Below, in pieces: positions 12,672-20,741 of a DNA stretch of 38,971 bases. The DNA is from Pseudoalteromonas luteoviolacea NCIMB 1942 (lineage in GTDB: Bacteria; Pseudomonadota; Gammaproteobacteria; Enterobacterales; Alteromonadaceae). Each line of letters starts with the position of its first letter. The first letter of the stretch is position 1. The DNA lies in assembly GCF_001625595.1 (NCBI RefSeq), contig NZ_AUXT01000167.1:1-38971 (forward strand). The letters run 5' to 3'. A program made the translations under genes and the position numbers. Under the pieces are notes generated by a model. The model made no database searches. It was given only the letters and a program-made list of their open reading frames with translations, and was not told the DNA's origin.

Positions 12672-13166
12672 TTAAGCAGCTTCTTCAGCTTTCTGAACAC
12701 GTACAGCTTCAATTGTTTTAACCAATTTACCAGCTGACGCTTCTTTCATAGCGCTCATTAAGCGTGCAACAGCTTCGTCGTAAGTAGGTAGCTTAGCAAG
12801 CATATCTACGTCAACAACATTGCCTTCAAATGCAGCCGCTTTCAGTTCGAACAACTCGTTTTTCTTCGCGAAATCAGCAAAAATACGAGCAGCAGCACCT
12901 GGGTGCTCTGAAGAGAAAGCGATTAGGCTTGGGCCTACTAGCGATTCGTTAAGGCACTCATAATCAGTACCTTCAACAGCGCGTTTAGCAAGCGTGTTAC
13001 GGACAACTTTCATCCATACGCCAGCTTCACGAGCTTCTTTACGAAGCGCAGTGATCGCATCTACTGTTACACCACGAGAATCTGCAACTACTGCAGATAG
13101 AGCACCTTTGGCAGCTTCGTTGACTTCAGCAACAATTGCTTTTTTGTCTTGAAGATTTAAAGCCAT
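12672..13166 (-). CDS. rplJ: 50S ribosomal protein L10
   Basis: The 164-residue product anchors L7/L12 dimers to 23S rRNA at the base of the stalk. It begins [20 protein letters not shown] and has the conserved [20 protein letters not shown] segment. An AGGAG ribosome binding site stands eight bases before the ATG. It is preceded by a leader nearly identical in key segments to the E. coli L10-leader RNA, so the L10-L7/L12 complex probably represses its own translation. Confidence 0.98.
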   Translation of the reverse strand: MALNLQDKKAIVAEVNEAAKGALSAVVADSRGVTVDAITALRKEAREAGVWMKVVRNTLAKRAVEGTDYECLNESLVGPSLIAFSSEHPGAAARIFADFAKKNELFELKAAAFEGNVVDVDMLAKLPTYDEAVARLMSAMKEASAGKLVKTIEAVRVQKAEEAA

Positions 13167-13189
13167 GGGTGTTACTCCTGGTTGATAGG

Positions 13190-13340
13190 GAACATGTCCC
13201 TAGTTCTACTTTACTCAAAGCCAAATGACTTTGAGCTGCTTTTTACGGCGAGAACCAGAAGATTAGGAAAATCTAGCTGGGATTCACACCGTCTACGTAG
13301 GAAGATTAAGTAACAAAGCTACACCTACGGTCTTGGACGG
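13190..13340 (-). promoter_or_regulatory. L10-type autoregulatory leader RNA of rplJL-rpoBC
   Basis: Reading the minus strand from 13340, the leader starts CCGTCCAAGACCGTAGG and later has CCTACGTAGACGGTG and then TCTGGTTCTCGCCGTA. These match the E. coli rplJ leader in both sequence and order. CCGTC pairs with GACGG and GTAGG with CCTAC, forming the long-range closing helix and the kinked L10-binding region. A further hairpin, CTCAAAGTCATTTGGCTTTGAG, follows nearer rplJ; its arms CTCAAAG and CTTTGAG pair. In E. coli the L10-L7/L12 complex binds this RNA and blocks translation. The exact 3' boundary is approximate. Confidence 0.85.
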
Positions 13341-13355
13341 AAACGCAATTTATCG

Positions 13356-13388
13356 ATTTTATTGTAGTCCAAATTTGGTAAACAACAG
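13356..13388 (-). promoter_or_regulatory. Probable promoter of rplJL-rpoBC
   Basis: Two overlapping sigma-70 readings exist just upstream of the leader: TTGTTT (13380-13385) with an 18-base spacer to TAAAAT (13356-13361), or CTGTTG (13383-13388) with a 16-base spacer to TACAAT (13361-13366). Either would start transcription a few bases before the conserved CCGTC of the leader. Confidence 0.5.
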
Positions 13389-13422
13389 TTCGAAATTATG
13401 CGCTTCAACCCGAATTCTTTGC

Positions 13423-13448
13423 TTCGTTGGAAGTTACTTCTCAACGAA
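13423..13448 (-). other. Long hairpin between rplA and rplJ without a U run
   Basis: TTCGTTG (13423-13429) and GAAG (13430-13433) pair with CTTC (13437-13440) and CAACGAA (13442-13448), with one bulged base and a three-base loop. It lies about 50-80 bases past the rplA stop. With no U run it is more likely a processing or stability element, or a weak pause, than a full terminator. In E. coli rplKA and rplJL are partly co-transcribed. Confidence 0.45.
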
Positions 13449-13501
13449 ATGGCGCAAAATTATAGTCTAATTTTTACACCATGTAAATGCTAAAATCTAA
13501 A

Positions 13502-14212
<711 letters not shown>

Positions 14213-14641
14213 TTACCCTTCTACATTCAAGCCCATTGCACGTGCAGAACCTGCAATCGTGCGTACAGCTGCATCCATATCAGCAGCAGTAAGGTCAGGA
14301 CGTTTAGTCTCAACAATCTCTTCTAGTTGTGCACGTGTTACAGTACCAACTTTCTCAGTGTTTGGACGGCCAGAACCAGACTTGATACCTGCAGCCTTCT
14401 TAAGAAGGTAAGATGCAGGTGGTGTTTTCATATCAAAAGTGAATGAACGGTCGTTGTAAACAGAAATGATTACAGGAACCGGTGCACCTTTCTCGATAGA
14501 CTCTGTACGTGCGTTGAACGCTTTACAGAATTCCATGATATTCACACCGTGTTGACCTAGTGCAGGACCTACTGGAGGACTAGGATTAGCCATACCAGCA
14601 GCAACTTGTAGCTTGATTAAAGCTTCAACTTTTTTAGCCAT
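14213..14641 (-). CDS. rplK: 50S ribosomal protein L11
   Basis: The 142-residue product binds the GTPase-associated centre of 23S rRNA and is needed for RelA activation during stringent response. The N-terminal Pro-rich loop ([22 protein letters not shown], about residues 18-39) and the C-terminal RNA-binding domain are typical. It starts 172 bases after nusG, beyond a strong terminator, so it must have its own promoter in 14642-14750. I find only weak candidates there, the best -10 being TTTAAT at 14710-14715. Confidence 0.98.
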   Translation of the reverse strand: MAKKVEALIKLQVAAGMANPSPPVGPALGQHGVNIMEFCKAFNARTESIEKGAPVPVIISVYNDRSFTFDMKTPPASYLLKKAAGIKSGSGRPNTEKVGTVTRAQLEEIVETKRPDLTAADMDAAVRTIAGSARAMGLNVEG

Positions 14642-14752
14642 GTTAATAAACCTCGTTAAATGGGTCTTAGCCTTGTGCGCGCGAGGACGCGTACTCAGAC
14701 GGCTTCCCGATTAAAAAATTCTTTCTTTTTGCGGCAGAAATAGTCTACCTAC

Positions 14753-14791
14753 AAAAAGGCCGCTGATTATAGTTTAATCAGCGGCCTTTTT
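14753..14791 (-). terminator. Strong terminator between nusG and rplK
   Basis: A perfect 17-base inverted repeat (14753-14769 against 14775-14791) with a five-base loop contains GC-rich GGCCGCTGATTA and ends in a run of five U in either direction. It lies about 40-75 bases past the nusG stop and separates the secE-nusG unit from rplKAJL-rpoBC, as in E. coli. Confidence 0.92.
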
Positions 14792-14827
14792 CAATTATTT
14801 TTTGCAATAGTACAAAAACACTGCAAA

Positions 14828-15385
14828 TTAAGTATCTTGCTCTACCTGACCGAACTCAAGGTCAACCGGCGTTGAACGACCGAAGATAAGTACAGATACT
14901 TTCAAGCGACTCTTTTCGTAATCCACTTCTTCAACAACACCGTTGAAATCTGCAAATGGACCATCGATAACACGAACCACTTCACCTGGCTCAAACAATG
15001 TCGCAGGCTTAGGCGCTTCAGCGTTCTCTTGTAGACGGTTAAGAATACGATCAGCTTCACGCTGACTAATTGGTGCAGGACGATCAGATGTACCGCCAAC
15101 AAAGCCCATTACACGTGGTATGCTATTCACCAAGTGCCAAGTTGCGTCGTTCATCACCATTTGAACAAGGACGTAACCTGGGAAGAATTTACGCTCAGAC
15201 TTGCGCTTTTGACCAGCACGCATCTCTACAACTTCTTCTGTAGGTACTAGTACTTCACCGAAGTCTTCTTCTAAGCCTTCAATTTTTATGTGCTCAATAA
15301 TAGTTTGAGCAACGCGCTTTTCAAAACCAGAAAACGCCTGAATTACGTACCAACGCAATTTCTTTTCTTTGTTCTCATCCGACAT
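14828..15385 (-). CDS. nusG: Transcription termination/antitermination factor NusG
   Basis: The 185-residue product has the N-terminal NGN domain that binds the RNA polymerase clamp ([18 protein letters not shown] at residues 12-29) and a C-terminal KOW domain ([20 protein letters not shown], around 127-146) that contacts S10 or Rho. It suppresses pausing and links transcription to translation or to Rho. It follows secE after four bases, the conserved secE-nusG pair, and is followed by a strong terminator. Confidence 0.98.
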   Translation of the reverse strand: MSDENKEKKLRWYVIQAFSGFEKRVAQTIIEHIKIEGLEEDFGEVLVPTEEVVEMRAGQKRKSERKFFPGYVLVQMVMNDATWHLVNSIPRVMGFVGGTSDRPAPISQREADRILNRLQENAEAPKPATLFEPGEVVRVIDGPFADFNGVVEEVDYEKSRLKVSVLIFGRSTPVDLEFGQVEQDT

Positions 15386-15389
15386 GGGA

Positions 15390-15767
15390 TCAGATCTCCA
15401 ATCCAGTTAAAAAGCCAACAGCACGGAATAGCAAGCCATCTAATCCCCAAAGGATAAGTGCCATTACTACAGTTGCTGCCATCACGATAATTGTAGTATG
15501 CGTTGCTTCTTGACGCGTAGGCCAAACAACTTTACGAACCTCAATACGAGACTCTTTTGCAAATGCAATAAAGGTACGACCTTTTTCAGTTGTTGCAGCG
15601 ATACCTAGTGCGGCACCTACAGCAACGACAACACCTACAGCGCGTACCAATGCAGACATATCTGCATACATGTAGTTACCAACTACTGCCCCAGTGAGTA
15701 GGACAACTGCAACTAGCCATTTTACCGTGTCCATCGAGCTAGACGGGTTTTCAACATTAGTGCTCAT
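15390..15767 (-). CDS. secE: Preprotein translocase subunit SecE
   Basis: The 125-residue product is of the three-helix proteobacterial type. Hydrophobic segments lie at about residues 15-35 and 37-57, and the essential C-terminal helix at about 93-117. The conserved cytoplasmic amphipathic stretch with [17 protein letters not shown] (about 71-87) precedes the last helix. SecE clamps SecY in the inner-membrane translocon. Its start is 125 bases downstream of tRNA-Trp, and the pair with nusG is four bases apart. Confidence 0.97.
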   Translation of the reverse strand: MSTNVENPSSSMDTVKWLVAVVLLTGAVVGNYMYADMSALVRAVGVVVAVGAALGIAATTEKGRTFIAFAKESRIEVRKVVWPTRQEATHTTIIVMAATVVMALILWGLDGLLFRAVGFLTGLEI

Positions 15768-15796
15768 AATTGTTTTACCTTAAATACAGACACAAC

Positions 15797-15817
15797 AACC
15801 CTGTCACTGACAGGGTT
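15797..15817 (-). other. Hairpin between tRNA-Trp and secE
   Basis: AACCCTGTC (15797-15805) pairs perfectly with GACAGGGTT (15809-15817) around a three-base loop. On the minus strand it is followed by GTTGTTGTG rather than a U run, so termination would be weak. It may separate or process the tRNA transcript from the secE-nusG message. Confidence 0.4.
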
Positions 15818-15892
15818 AATCCATTAAATCCAAATTTATAAATAAGCGACAAGAAAACACATTATTTTAGATTTGGACTAAAAAGCATTGAG

Positions 15893-15969
15893 TGGCAGGG
15901 GCGGCAGGACTCGAACCCGCAACCATCGGTTTTGGAGACCGCTGTTCTACCAATTGGAACTACGCCCCT
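15893..15969 (-). tRNA. tRNA-Trp (anticodon CCA)
   Basis: The minus strand gives a 77-base tRNA with encoded CCA. The acceptor stem AGGGGCG pairs with CGCCCCT, the D-arm is GTTC/GAAC, and the anticodon loop CTCCAAA has CCA at 15933-15935. The T-arm contains GGTTCGAGTCC. Sequence and length closely match E. coli tRNA-Trp. It lies upstream of secE and has a strong promoter of its own. Confidence 0.97.
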
Positions 15970-16386
15970 GCAAAGTGGATGCCCATTATACTGACGAACA
16001 AACTGAAAACAAGTGTAAAAGTTATACATCGCATTATTTTCCTTGCTTTTGTTCTCTCAACAGAAATAGACACCCTCTTTCACGCTTATTAACACGAGCA
16101 TTTTCAGCTAAAAATTTGTTCAATAACAATCATTTATTATTGCATCACCGTCTAAAAAAGATACACTTAACTCAAACTGTGAGTGTCCTAATACTTGCAT
16201 TCAAGCACCTGTATATAAATAACTAGCGCTTTAGGCATTTCACTTAAAAATGACTTTATTGCTATCTCAATGCTGAGCATATATGTTGGGCTAAGGTATG
16301 AAACTTCAAGTCGTTCTAGAAAAATTTAGGCGATCTTTGTCAATTGCTAATTTGCAGGATAAATAATAGCAATCAAAGGAAATTGA
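15970..16386. other. 417-base divergent spacer between tRNA-Trp and the lipoprotein gene
   Basis: Apart from the tRNA-Trp promoter (15985-16012) and the AGGAAA ribosome binding site before 16387, I see nothing definite. Short open frames here lack supporting start signals and overlap the tRNA. The stretch is AT-rich and probably holds the promoter for the gene at 16387. Confidence 0.6.
15985..16012 (-). promoter_or_regulatory. Promoter of tRNA-Trp
   Basis: On the minus strand a consensus -10 box TATAAT (15985-15990) follows TTGTTT (16007-16012) after 16 bases. The -10 is followed at once by GGGCATCC, a GC-rich discriminator of the kind that makes stable-RNA promoters sensitive to ppGpp. The start would be about 10 bases before the mature tRNA end. 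Control by stringent response is inferred from this discriminator. Confidence 0.75.
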
Positions 16387-17178
16387 ATGATTCAAAAATA
16401 TACATTGGCACTCACTGCCATTTTAATTGTTGGTTGCGAAAGTAAAGACTCGGACAAGGTCGACGATCTGTCGACAACCTCACTCTCGGACCGAAGTTTC
16501 ATTCTCTCTCAATATCTAAGTAATCAACATCAGCCACATGCTCAAGCATCCCTTGAAGGCACAGTAACACTTAAAGATGAAGAGGGGACGCGGGTAAAGC
16601 TGACAGGCACCGATAGCTTAAAGCTTGTTACAACACAAGGCGACACTTACGCCTTCTCCAATAAGTCCTTAACAAACCTAGGCGCGACACCAAAGCACTG
16701 TTGTATGTTGTCTGCGGAATTATTAGATGCGCTGCAAACACCCAGTAGCTTTGAAATCGAATTATCCAGAAATAACTCAACTACGTCATTTGGAACGGTG
16801 ACCCTACCTCAATTCATTGAATTTATTTATCCAAGTAGCGAACAGGATCTTGCAGCGATTACGTTAGACTCAGATGAATTAACACTGAGTTGGCAACCAG
16901 AGACAGATAGTGACTTACAATATCTTGAACTATCTATTGAGGCGCCTGAACAAAACACATCCTGCAAAGCGAAAATGCGTCAGCGTTGGTTCAAGTCATC
17001 AATGAGTGGGGGTAAACAATTACCTGATGACAAACTCTACTCAGAGCTTAATCATCAGCTTAATATCGATCTATCACAGCTATCAGAATGTGAAAAGCCT
17101 TGGCGAATATACCTCTCTTTCGATTACTTTAACGGTCAGGTAGGACAGCAAATTGTTGAGTTTTCAAGCCCACCCTAG
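16387..17178 (+). CDS. Predicted lipoprotein of unknown function
   Basis: I do not recognise this 263-residue protein. It begins with a short signal peptide and a lipobox LIVGC with Cys17 as the lipidation site. The next residue is Glu rather than Asp, so the Lol rule would send it to the outer membrane. After a Ser/Asp-rich linker (about 18-45) the rest looks mostly beta-structured, with a LSWQPETDSDLQYLELSI segment (about residues 177-194) reminiscent of a fibronectin-III-like strand pattern, and a CC pair near 101-102. A good AGGAAA ribosome binding site supports the ATG. It is a single gene, convergent with deoC, so no operon partner hints at its role. Confidence 0.85.
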   Translation: MIQKYTLALTAILIVGCESKDSDKVDDLSTTSLSDRSFILSQYLSNQHQPHAQASLEGTVTLKDEEGTRVKLTGTDSLKLVTTQGDTYAFSNKSLTNLGATPKHCCMLSAELLDALQTPSSFEIELSRNNSTTSFGTVTLPQFIEFIYPSSEQDLAAITLDSDELTLSWQPETDSDLQYLELSIEAPEQNTSCKAKMRQRWFKSSMSGGKQLPDDKLYSELNHQLNIDLSQLSECEKPWRIYLSFDYFNGQVGQQIVEFSSPP

Positions 17179-17221
17179 AACCTTAGAAAGGGAGAAGACC
17201 TCACTACTCCTTCGCTATTTA

Positions 17222-17983
17222 TTAAGAGTCACTTGCTAAAACACTTTTGATGTCGGTAAGTAAGCTCGACGCACCAAATCGAAAGCGTTCTGCGTTTACC
17301 CACGATTGACCCATTATTCGCTCAGCAGCATCTAAATAAGGTAAGGTTTCAGCAACCGTCTTGACACCACCGGCCGCTTTGAATCCAACGGGTTTATTAT
17401 TGGCTTTGATACGTGAAAGCATAACCTCTGCAGCTTGTAATGTGGCATTAACCGATACCTTACCTGTGCTTGTTTTTATAAAGTCGGCACCGGCTAAAAT
17501 TGCAATGTCACTCGCTTGTGCGATCACTTCTGGTTCACTCAGTATTCCGCTCTCAATGATCACCTTAAGTTGTACTTTTTCACCACATACATCTTTGCTT
17601 GAACGCACATATTGCCAAGGCGTGTCAGGGTCACCCATTATCACTTGATTATATGGCATCACGAGATCAATCTCATCTGCACCATCTCTAATAGCTTGGC
17701 GCGTTTGATCTAGCACCGCCTCTAAAGGCTCTTTGCCTGATGGAAAGTTCGTTACGGTCGCTATCTTTATACTGTTAAAACTGCGTTCTGCCAGTTGCGC
17801 TTTACATAGCGCAACAAACTGCGGATACACACAGATAGCCGCAGGCAACCCTATTTCAGCGTCGATTTTGTCCAACATCGCAATAATGCTCTCGTTAGTA
17901 TCATGCGCATTCAACGATGTTAAATCCATTAATTCAAGCGCACGCTTTGCTTTATTGTGCAAATTCACTCGAGTTGAACTCAT
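17222..17983 (-). CDS. deoC: Deoxyribose-phosphate aldolase
   Basis: The 253-residue class I aldolase cleaves 2-deoxyribose-5-phosphate to glyceraldehyde-3-phosphate and acetaldehyde in deoxynucleoside catabolism. The Schiff-base lysine is Lys169 in DFIKTSTGK, the second active lysine is Lys201 in GFKAAGGVK, and the acidic GADEID motif is at residues 101-106. An AAGGAG ribosome binding site supports the start. It stands alone here rather than with deoA, deoB and deoD as in enterobacteria. It is convergent with the lipoprotein gene and divergent from cysG. Confidence 0.96.
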   Translation of the reverse strand: MSSTRVNLHNKAKRALELMDLTSLNAHDTNESIIAMLDKIDAEIGLPAAICVYPQFVALCKAQLAERSFNSIKIATVTNFPSGKEPLEAVLDQTRQAIRDGADEIDLVMPYNQVIMGDPDTPWQYVRSSKDVCGEKVQLKVIIESGILSEPEVIAQASDIAILAGADFIKTSTGKVSVNATLQAAEVMLSRIKANNKPVGFKAAGGVKTVAETLPYLDAAERIMGQSWVNAERFRFGASSLLTDIKSVLASDS

Positions 17984-18256
17984 TACATCTCCTTAACGCT
18001 ATATTCAGTCTTTGCTAGACTGCATCATATAGTGCTCTCAATTTTCCTGTTATATACCATTGCCAGTAAAATGGATTCAACGCCCACCCTACAGGACATT
18101 TGTCCGCATATTGAACTCTTTCGACACTTAACCATCAAGTATGCTTCTAAACCGCTTTCAATTATATCTCATAACCAATCGCTATAAGTTGCTAATATCG
18201 ATACATTTTGCTTTCTATCCCTTGAATTATAAGCCTTAAACCAAAATAGAAGTTGG

Positions 18257-18277
18257 TATATAACTTTTTGTTATATA
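18257..18277. promoter_or_regulatory. AT-rich dyad, possible LysR-type (CysB-like) operator
   Basis: TATATAAC (18257-18264) and GTTATATA (18270-18277) are perfect inverted halves around five T. The dyad contains the T-N11-A arrangement (18261 to 18273) used by LysR-family regulators. It lies about 110 bases upstream of the cysG start. CysB, the activator of sulfate assimilation in enterobacteria, belongs to this family, so control by a CysB-like protein is plausible but inferred. Confidence 0.45.
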
Positions 18278-18333
18278 TTTTGGGTTAATATTATTTTTTA
18301 GTCTTTCCGGGTCAATATATTCTGCCTATCAGC

Positions 18334-18354
18334 TAAGCCAGATATGTTGGCTTA
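18334..18354 (+). other. Hairpin in the cysG leader
   Basis: TAAGCCA (18334-18340) pairs with TGGCTTA (18348-18354) around a seven-base loop, ending 30 bases before the GTG start. A competing hairpin, TTGG (18347-18350) with CCAA (18357-18360), shares its right arm, so only one can form. There is no U run; a role in translation is only a possibility. Confidence 0.4.
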
Positions 18355-18384
18355 AACCAAGGTTATGCATAAGGGGCAAAGGTT

Positions 18385-19806
18385 GTGCAATATTTACCTA
18401 TATTTACAAAACTAGACGACAGACCAGTGCTTATTGTTGGCGGTGGTGATGTAGCATTGCGCAAATGCCAAGCGTTTTTAAAAGCTCGCGCACAGGTTGC
18501 AGTTGTTGCGCCCAGCTTTTGTGATGAATTATTGGCACTATCACAGCAAAATAAAGTCTCATTGATTGAAGAGTACTTCGAAGCGCACCATGTGCTTGGC
18601 ATGATGCTCATCATAGCTGCAACAGACAGTGAAGCCGTAAATAAAGCGGTATGTGATGCCGCTAATACCCATAATATTTTTGTAAATGTTGTCGATGACC
18701 AGCCCAAATGTGGATTTATCTTTCCTTCGATTGTTGATAGAGATCCAATTACAATTGCAATTTCAAGTGCAGGGACCGCCCCAGTTTTAGCACGTCGGCT
18801 CCGCGAAAAGCTTGAAGCTATCATACCGCATCATACTGGTGCGTTGGCTCGCTTAGCAGGAAATTTCAGAGAGCAAGTAAAAGCGCGCTTTAAAACTTTC
18901 GCTGACCGCCGTCAATTTTGGGAACGCGTGTTCGATTCTAGCGTTGTTCGCAAAGTACAAGTTGGTGATACACAAGGCGCAGAGCAGCAACTTCATGATT
19001 TACTCACGAACACGCCTCAACCAGAAGGGGAAGTATACATTGTTGGTGCAGGGCCTGGTGACCCTGAGCTTTTGACAATCAAGGCCTTGCAGTTAATGCA
19101 ACAAGCTGATGTCGTCGTTTATGACTACTTAGTTTCGGACGAAATTATGGAGTTAGTAAGACGCGATGCAGACCTTGTTTGTGTGGGTAAAAGAGCAGGA
19201 AATCATAGTGTAAAACAAGAAGATACAAATGAAATGTTGCTCAATTTTGCTAAACAAGGTAAAAAAGTATGTCGTATCAAAGGAGGCGACCCCTTTATTT
19301 ATGGAAGAGGTGGCGAAGAAATCCAAGTTCTTGCTAAACATGGGGTTAAGTACCAAATAGTTCCTGGGATCACCGCAGCTGCAGGCTGTAGCGCCTATGC
19401 AGGCATACCGCTTACGCACAGAGATCACGCACAAGCGATCCAATTTGTTACTGGCCACTGTAAAAAAGAAGGCCAAGAGCTGGATTGGCGTGGTTTAGCG
19501 CACACAAACCAAACACTTGCGATTTACATGGGCGTTATCAAATCGCCACATATTCAAGCCAAGCTGCTTGAGCATGGTAGATCCCCAGAAACTCCGATAG
19601 CGATAGTTGAAAATGGCACTCGAAAATCCCAACGAGTGGTAAGAGGCACACTCAGTGAACTCGCAACAAAGATTGAGCAGCATCAAATTCAATCTCCAGC
19701 CTTATTGATCATAGGGGAAGTTGCGGCACTGCATGAACAATTAGCGTGGTTTGGGCAAAGCGAACAAGTAAATAGCTTTGCACAACCAATAACAAAAGTA
19801 GCTTAA
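18385..19806 (+). CDS. cysG: Siroheme synthase, trifunctional
   Basis: The 473-residue product makes siroheme, the cofactor of sulfite and nitrite reductases, from uroporphyrinogen III. The N-terminal NAD-dependent dehydrogenase/ferrochelatase has GGGDVALRK (residues 19-27), catalytic Asp104 in NVVDD, and Ser128 in ISSAGTAP, the position phosphorylated in the Salmonella enzyme. The C-terminal SUMT methyltransferase starts near 217 with VYIVGAGPGDPELLT and has RIKGGDPFIYGRGGEE at 297-312. I use the GTG at 18385 because MQYLPIFTKL aligns with the start of E. coli CysG and AAGGGG lies eight bases before it. It leads the sulfate assimilation cluster, 35 bases before cysD. Confidence 0.97.
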   Translation: MQYLPIFTKLDDRPVLIVGGGDVALRKCQAFLKARAQVAVVAPSFCDELLALSQQNKVSLIEEYFEAHHVLGMMLIIAATDSEAVNKAVCDAANTHNIFVNVVDDQPKCGFIFPSIVDRDPITIAISSAGTAPVLARRLREKLEAIIPHHTGALARLAGNFREQVKARFKTFADRRQFWERVFDSSVVRKVQVGDTQGAEQQLHDLLTNTPQPEGEVYIVGAGPGDPELLTIKALQLMQQADVVVYDYLVSDEIMELVRRDADLVCVGKRAGNHSVKQEDTNEMLLNFAKQGKKVCRIKGGDPFIYGRGGEEIQVLAKHGVKYQIVPGITAAAGCSAYAGIPLTHRDHAQAIQFVTGHCKKEGQELDWRGLAHTNQTLAIYMGVIKSPHIQAKLLEHGRSPETPIAIVENGTRKSQRVVRGTLSELATKIEQHQIQSPALLIIGEVAALHEQLAWFGQSEQVNSFAQPITKVA

Positions 19807-19841
19807 CAGTTTTAATTTAATTAACAGTAGGACGACGAACA

Positions 19842-20741
19842 ATGGCTTTAACCCACCTTCAGCAACTTGAAGCTGAAAGTATAAAGATTATTCGCGAAGT
19901 CGCTGCAGAGTTTGACAACCCAGTGATGCTTTACTCAATTGGTAAAGACTCTTCAGTGTTACTTCACTTGGCGCGTAAGGCATTTTACCCAGCGAAGATT
20001 CCTTTCCCTCTACTACACGTAGACACAGATTGGAAATTCCGCGAGATGATTGAATTTCGCGACCGCCTTGCGAAAGAATATAACTTTGACCTGATTGTGC
20101 ATAAGAATCCTGAAGGTATAGCCATGGGCGTAGGTCCGTTTACACACGGTTCAGCCAAGCACACTGATGTCATGAAAACACAAGGCTTGAAGCAAGCATT
20201 AGACAAATATGGTTTTGATGCTGCATTTGGTGGTGCACGTCGTGACGAAGAAAAGTCTCGTGCAAAAGAGCGCGTGTACTCTTTCCGCGACAAACACCAC
20301 CGCTGGGATCCGAAAAACCAACGTCCAGAATTATGGAACACTTATAATAGCCAGGTAAACCCTGGTGAAAGTATTCGTGTATTCCCGCTATCTAACTGGA
20401 CCGAACTAGATATCTGGCAATATATCTATCAAGAAAATATTGAAATTGTGCCACTTTACCTTTCTGAAAAACGTCCAGTCGTTGAGCGTGATGGCACGTT
20501 GATCATGGTGGATGACGAGCGTATGCCGCTTAAAGAAGGTGAAGTACCAGAAATAAAATCAGTCCGTTTTCGTACTTTGGGATGTTACCCACTCACAGGT
20601 GCCGTTGAATCAGAAGCAAATACGCTGACAGGTATCATTGAAGAAATGTTGCTATCCACCTCATCAGAGCGTGAGGGCCGTGTAATTGACCATGATTCAG
20701 CAGGGTCAATGGAGAAGAAAAAACGTGAGGGGTATTTCTAA
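19842..20741 (+). CDS. cysD: Sulfate adenylyltransferase subunit 2
   Basis: The 299-residue PP-loop protein is the catalytic subunit of ATP sulfurylase, forming adenosine 5'-phosphosulfate from sulfate and ATP with CysN. The PP-loop motif SIGKDSS is at residues 32-38, with the conserved HVDTDWKF at about 69-76 and the Arg-rich [15 protein letters not shown] segment. The C-terminus KKKREGYF is typical. Its stop codon shares one base with the cysN start (TAATG), so translation is coupled. Confidence 0.97.
   Translation: MALTHLQQLEAESIKIIREVAAEFDNPVMLYSIGKDSSVLLHLARKAFYPAKIPFPLLHVDTDWKFREMIEFRDRLAKEYNFDLIVHKNPEGIAMGVGPFTHGSAKHTDVMKTQGLKQALDKYGFDAAFGGARRDEEKSRAKERVYSFRDKHHRWDPKNQRPELWNTYNSQVNPGESIRVFPLSNWTELDIWQYIYQENIEIVPLYLSEKRPVVERDGTLIMVDDERMPLKEGEVPEIKSVRFRTLGCYPLTGAVESEANTLTGIIEEMLLSTSSEREGRVIDHDSAGSMEKKKREGYF

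Larger units (their letters stand above)
17984..18384. other. 401-base divergent spacer between deoC and cysG
   Basis: No gene is supported. It contains a small hairpin near deoC (CAGTCT at 18006-18011 with AGACTG at 18017-18022), an AT-rich dyad of LysR-operator type (18257-18277), and a leader hairpin (18334-18354) just upstream of cysG. Promoter boxes for either gene are not clear to me. Confidence 0.6.

Noticed and set aside
15888..16226. Plus-strand open frames across the tRNA-Trp region
   Set aside because: They run antisense through the tRNA gene, have no ribosome binding site and encode no recognisable protein.
17984..18384. Riboswitch (for example SAM or cobalamin type) upstream of cysG
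   Set aside because: No conserved riboswitch core was recognisable; only short hairpins and an AT-rich dyad are present.
18363..18824. Minus-strand open frame opposite cysG
   Set aside because: The cysG frame carries all family motifs; the antisense frame is low-complexity and unlike any protein I know.
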